Positions 37,713-38,900 of a DNA stretch of 38,900 nucleotides are shown one piece after another. The stretch is from Bacillota bacterium (GTDB lineage: Bacteria; Bacillota_I; Bacilli_A; RF39; UBA660), in NCBI GenBank assembly GCA_015059155.1, contig SVAX01000010.1, positions 1 to 38,900 of the forward strand, given 5' to 3'. A model generated the notes under the pieces. The model saw only the letters and a list, made by a program, of their open reading frames with translations, searched no databases and had not been told where the DNA came from. The translations under genes were made by a program, and so were the position numbers. The first letter of the stretch is position 1, and each line of letters opens with the position of its first letter.

Positions 37713-37749
37713 GTTACTGTTTCTTTTGATAATTTTAAGAAATAGTAAC
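37713..37749. repeat. Near-perfect inverted repeat
   Basis: GTTACTgTTTCTTttgataattttAAGAAAtAGTAAC. Confidence 0.8.
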
Positions 37750-37795
37750 CGTTTACAAGAACAAACTACAAGACTAAAAATTCTTTAGCCAAAAA

Positions 37796-37822
37796 AATAG
37801 TTAGATTTTAATTCTAACTATT
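37796..37822. terminator. Terminator hairpin
   Basis: AATAGTTAGAttttaatTCTAACTATT. Confidence 0.65.
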
Positions 37823-37848
37823 TTATTTTTATAAAATTACACATTAAA

Positions 37849-38349
37849 TTATAAAGATTTTAAGAAAGCTGACATTCTTCCTCTTTCATTTTCGTATTCA
37901 TCAACTAATTTATATCCATCCTTATACATATTGTTAATAGAATATAAATTTTCACTGTGAGCCTTTGTAAATATATATTTCATTCCAATACTAATACAAT
38001 ATTCATTAAATACTTCTAACATCTTCAACATATATCCATTACCAATGTAATCTGGACTTACCATTATTGGCCCTAATGCCCCAGTTTCATTTTCTAATGT
38101 TTTAATATTTCTTTTATCTAAAGATTGTTGATTAGATGGTATGTAAAACATAGAACATACTAAATGAGTATTATCATAATATAACCAGATTTTACCACCA
38201 TTAGATAAAATATCTTGAATTTCATCTAATGAAAAAGTTCCAAGCCATTCAGGATGCTGCATATTTTCTCTTACATATGTATATAATCTTAAATAATCAT
38301 CTAAATTAACATTATTATTAACACACTTTAGTTCAATAAAACTCATCAT
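37849..38349 (-). CDS. GNAT-family N-acetyltransferase
   Basis: GALGPIMVSPDYIGNGYMLKMLEVFNEYCISIGMKYIFTKAHSENLYSINNMYKDGYKLV. Confidence 0.75.
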   Translation of the reverse strand: MMSFIELKCVNNNVNLDDYLRLYTYVRENMQHPEWLGTFSLDEIQDILSNGGKIWLYYDNTHLVCSMFYIPSNQQSLDKRNIKTLENETGALGPIMVSPDYIGNGYMLKMLEVFNEYCISIGMKYIFTKAHSENLYSINNMYKDGYKLVDEYENERGRMSAFLKSL

Positions 38350-38370
38350 ATCACCTTTTTCATTATAAGT

Positions 38371-38900
38371 TTATTTTTTAATTTTTTTATTATTTTCTAA
38401 TATAACAACATCACTACTAACTTCCCAAATTTTACCATCATTTTCAAAATAAAATTCAATATTACCATCAGTAGATTTAATTATGCTTATATCAAATAAG
38501 CCATCTTCTCTAGGATTATCTTGTAACAAATAATATTTACCATATTCTTTAGCTACTTTTATTAAATCTTCTTTCTGATACGTTTCTTCCCCAACTACTA
38601 ATGTATCTGGATAAATTTTATTAGATGTATTATTGTGAGGATATATTGATAAGCCATCTAAATTTAATCCATCTTCAACATGAAATTCAGGATATTCTTC
38701 ACTACAAGGAGTTATTATTATGTGTTCGGACATTAACATAGCACCAGCACTAAATCCTAGCATAATGCCATCAAATTGTTTTAAATCAGATAAAATATCT
38801 AATTCTCTACACATATCTCTTTGCTTATATGGATCGCCACCCATTAACATTATAAAGTTTGCATTTTTAATCATTTCTTTTGCTTGTTCTTTAGATAAAT
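38371..38900 (-). CDS. Peptidase S51 / type 1 glutamine amidotransferase-like protein, truncated at window edge
   Basis: FIMLMGGDPYKQ...FDGIMLGFSAGAMLMSEHIIITPC (GxSAGA nucleophile); the reading frame stays open upstream (LSKEQAKEMIKNANF) to the window end. Confidence 0.85.
   Translation of the reverse strand, partial: LSKEQAKEMIKNANFIMLMGGDPYKQRDMCRELDILSDLKQFDGIMLGFSAGAMLMSEHIIITPCSEEYPEFHVEDGLNLDGLSIYPHNNTSNKIYPDTLVVGEETYQKEDLIKVAKEYGKYYLLQDNPREDGLFDISIIKSTDGNIEFYFENDGKIWEVSSDVVILENNKKIKK

Noticed and set aside
1-38900. Reverse transcriptase or template repeat for a local DGR
   Set aside because: No ORF in the track has RT motifs and I saw no third copy of the variable region; any RT must be outside the window.

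Overview
AT-rich chromosomal segment from a low-GC, endospore-forming Firmicute. Almost all genes are on the minus strand. The core content is ordinary: murI, sigE-spoIIGA, yqfC/yqfD, tdk, a XerD-type recombinase, priA, ppdK, spoVAC-D-E, galE, CotF-like coat proteins, a P-type ATPase behind a yybP-ykoY (Mn2+) riboswitch, and three tRNAs. Four things stand out. (1) Two type IV pilin-like proteins (9550-10644 and 24975-25970) share a C-terminal domain. Its last ~40 codons differ mainly at codon positions 1 and 2 with a conserved third-position C, and are unusually GC-rich. This is the footprint expected of adenine-specific diversity-generating retroelement (DGR) mutagenesis, although no reverse transcriptase or template repeat is in the window. 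(2) Two tandem ~1.3 kb units sit at the 3' end of a tRNA-Met, with duplicated tRNA 3' ends and matching left and right termini. They look like integrase-less, att-bounded cassettes carrying a HExxH protein, a membrane protein and a small toxin-like locus. (3) The second cassette holds a convergent small-RNA / 27-aa hydrophobic peptide pair with promoters, a terminator and direct repeats, arranged like an Fst/par type I toxin-antitoxin. (4) Smaller items include a 46-aa AT-hook membrane microprotein, a strong 6S-like ncRNA candidate, and a hairpin that appears to be both a terminator and an RBS mask between a pilin gene and the spoVA operon. Everything was read by eye; no searches or folding programs were run.
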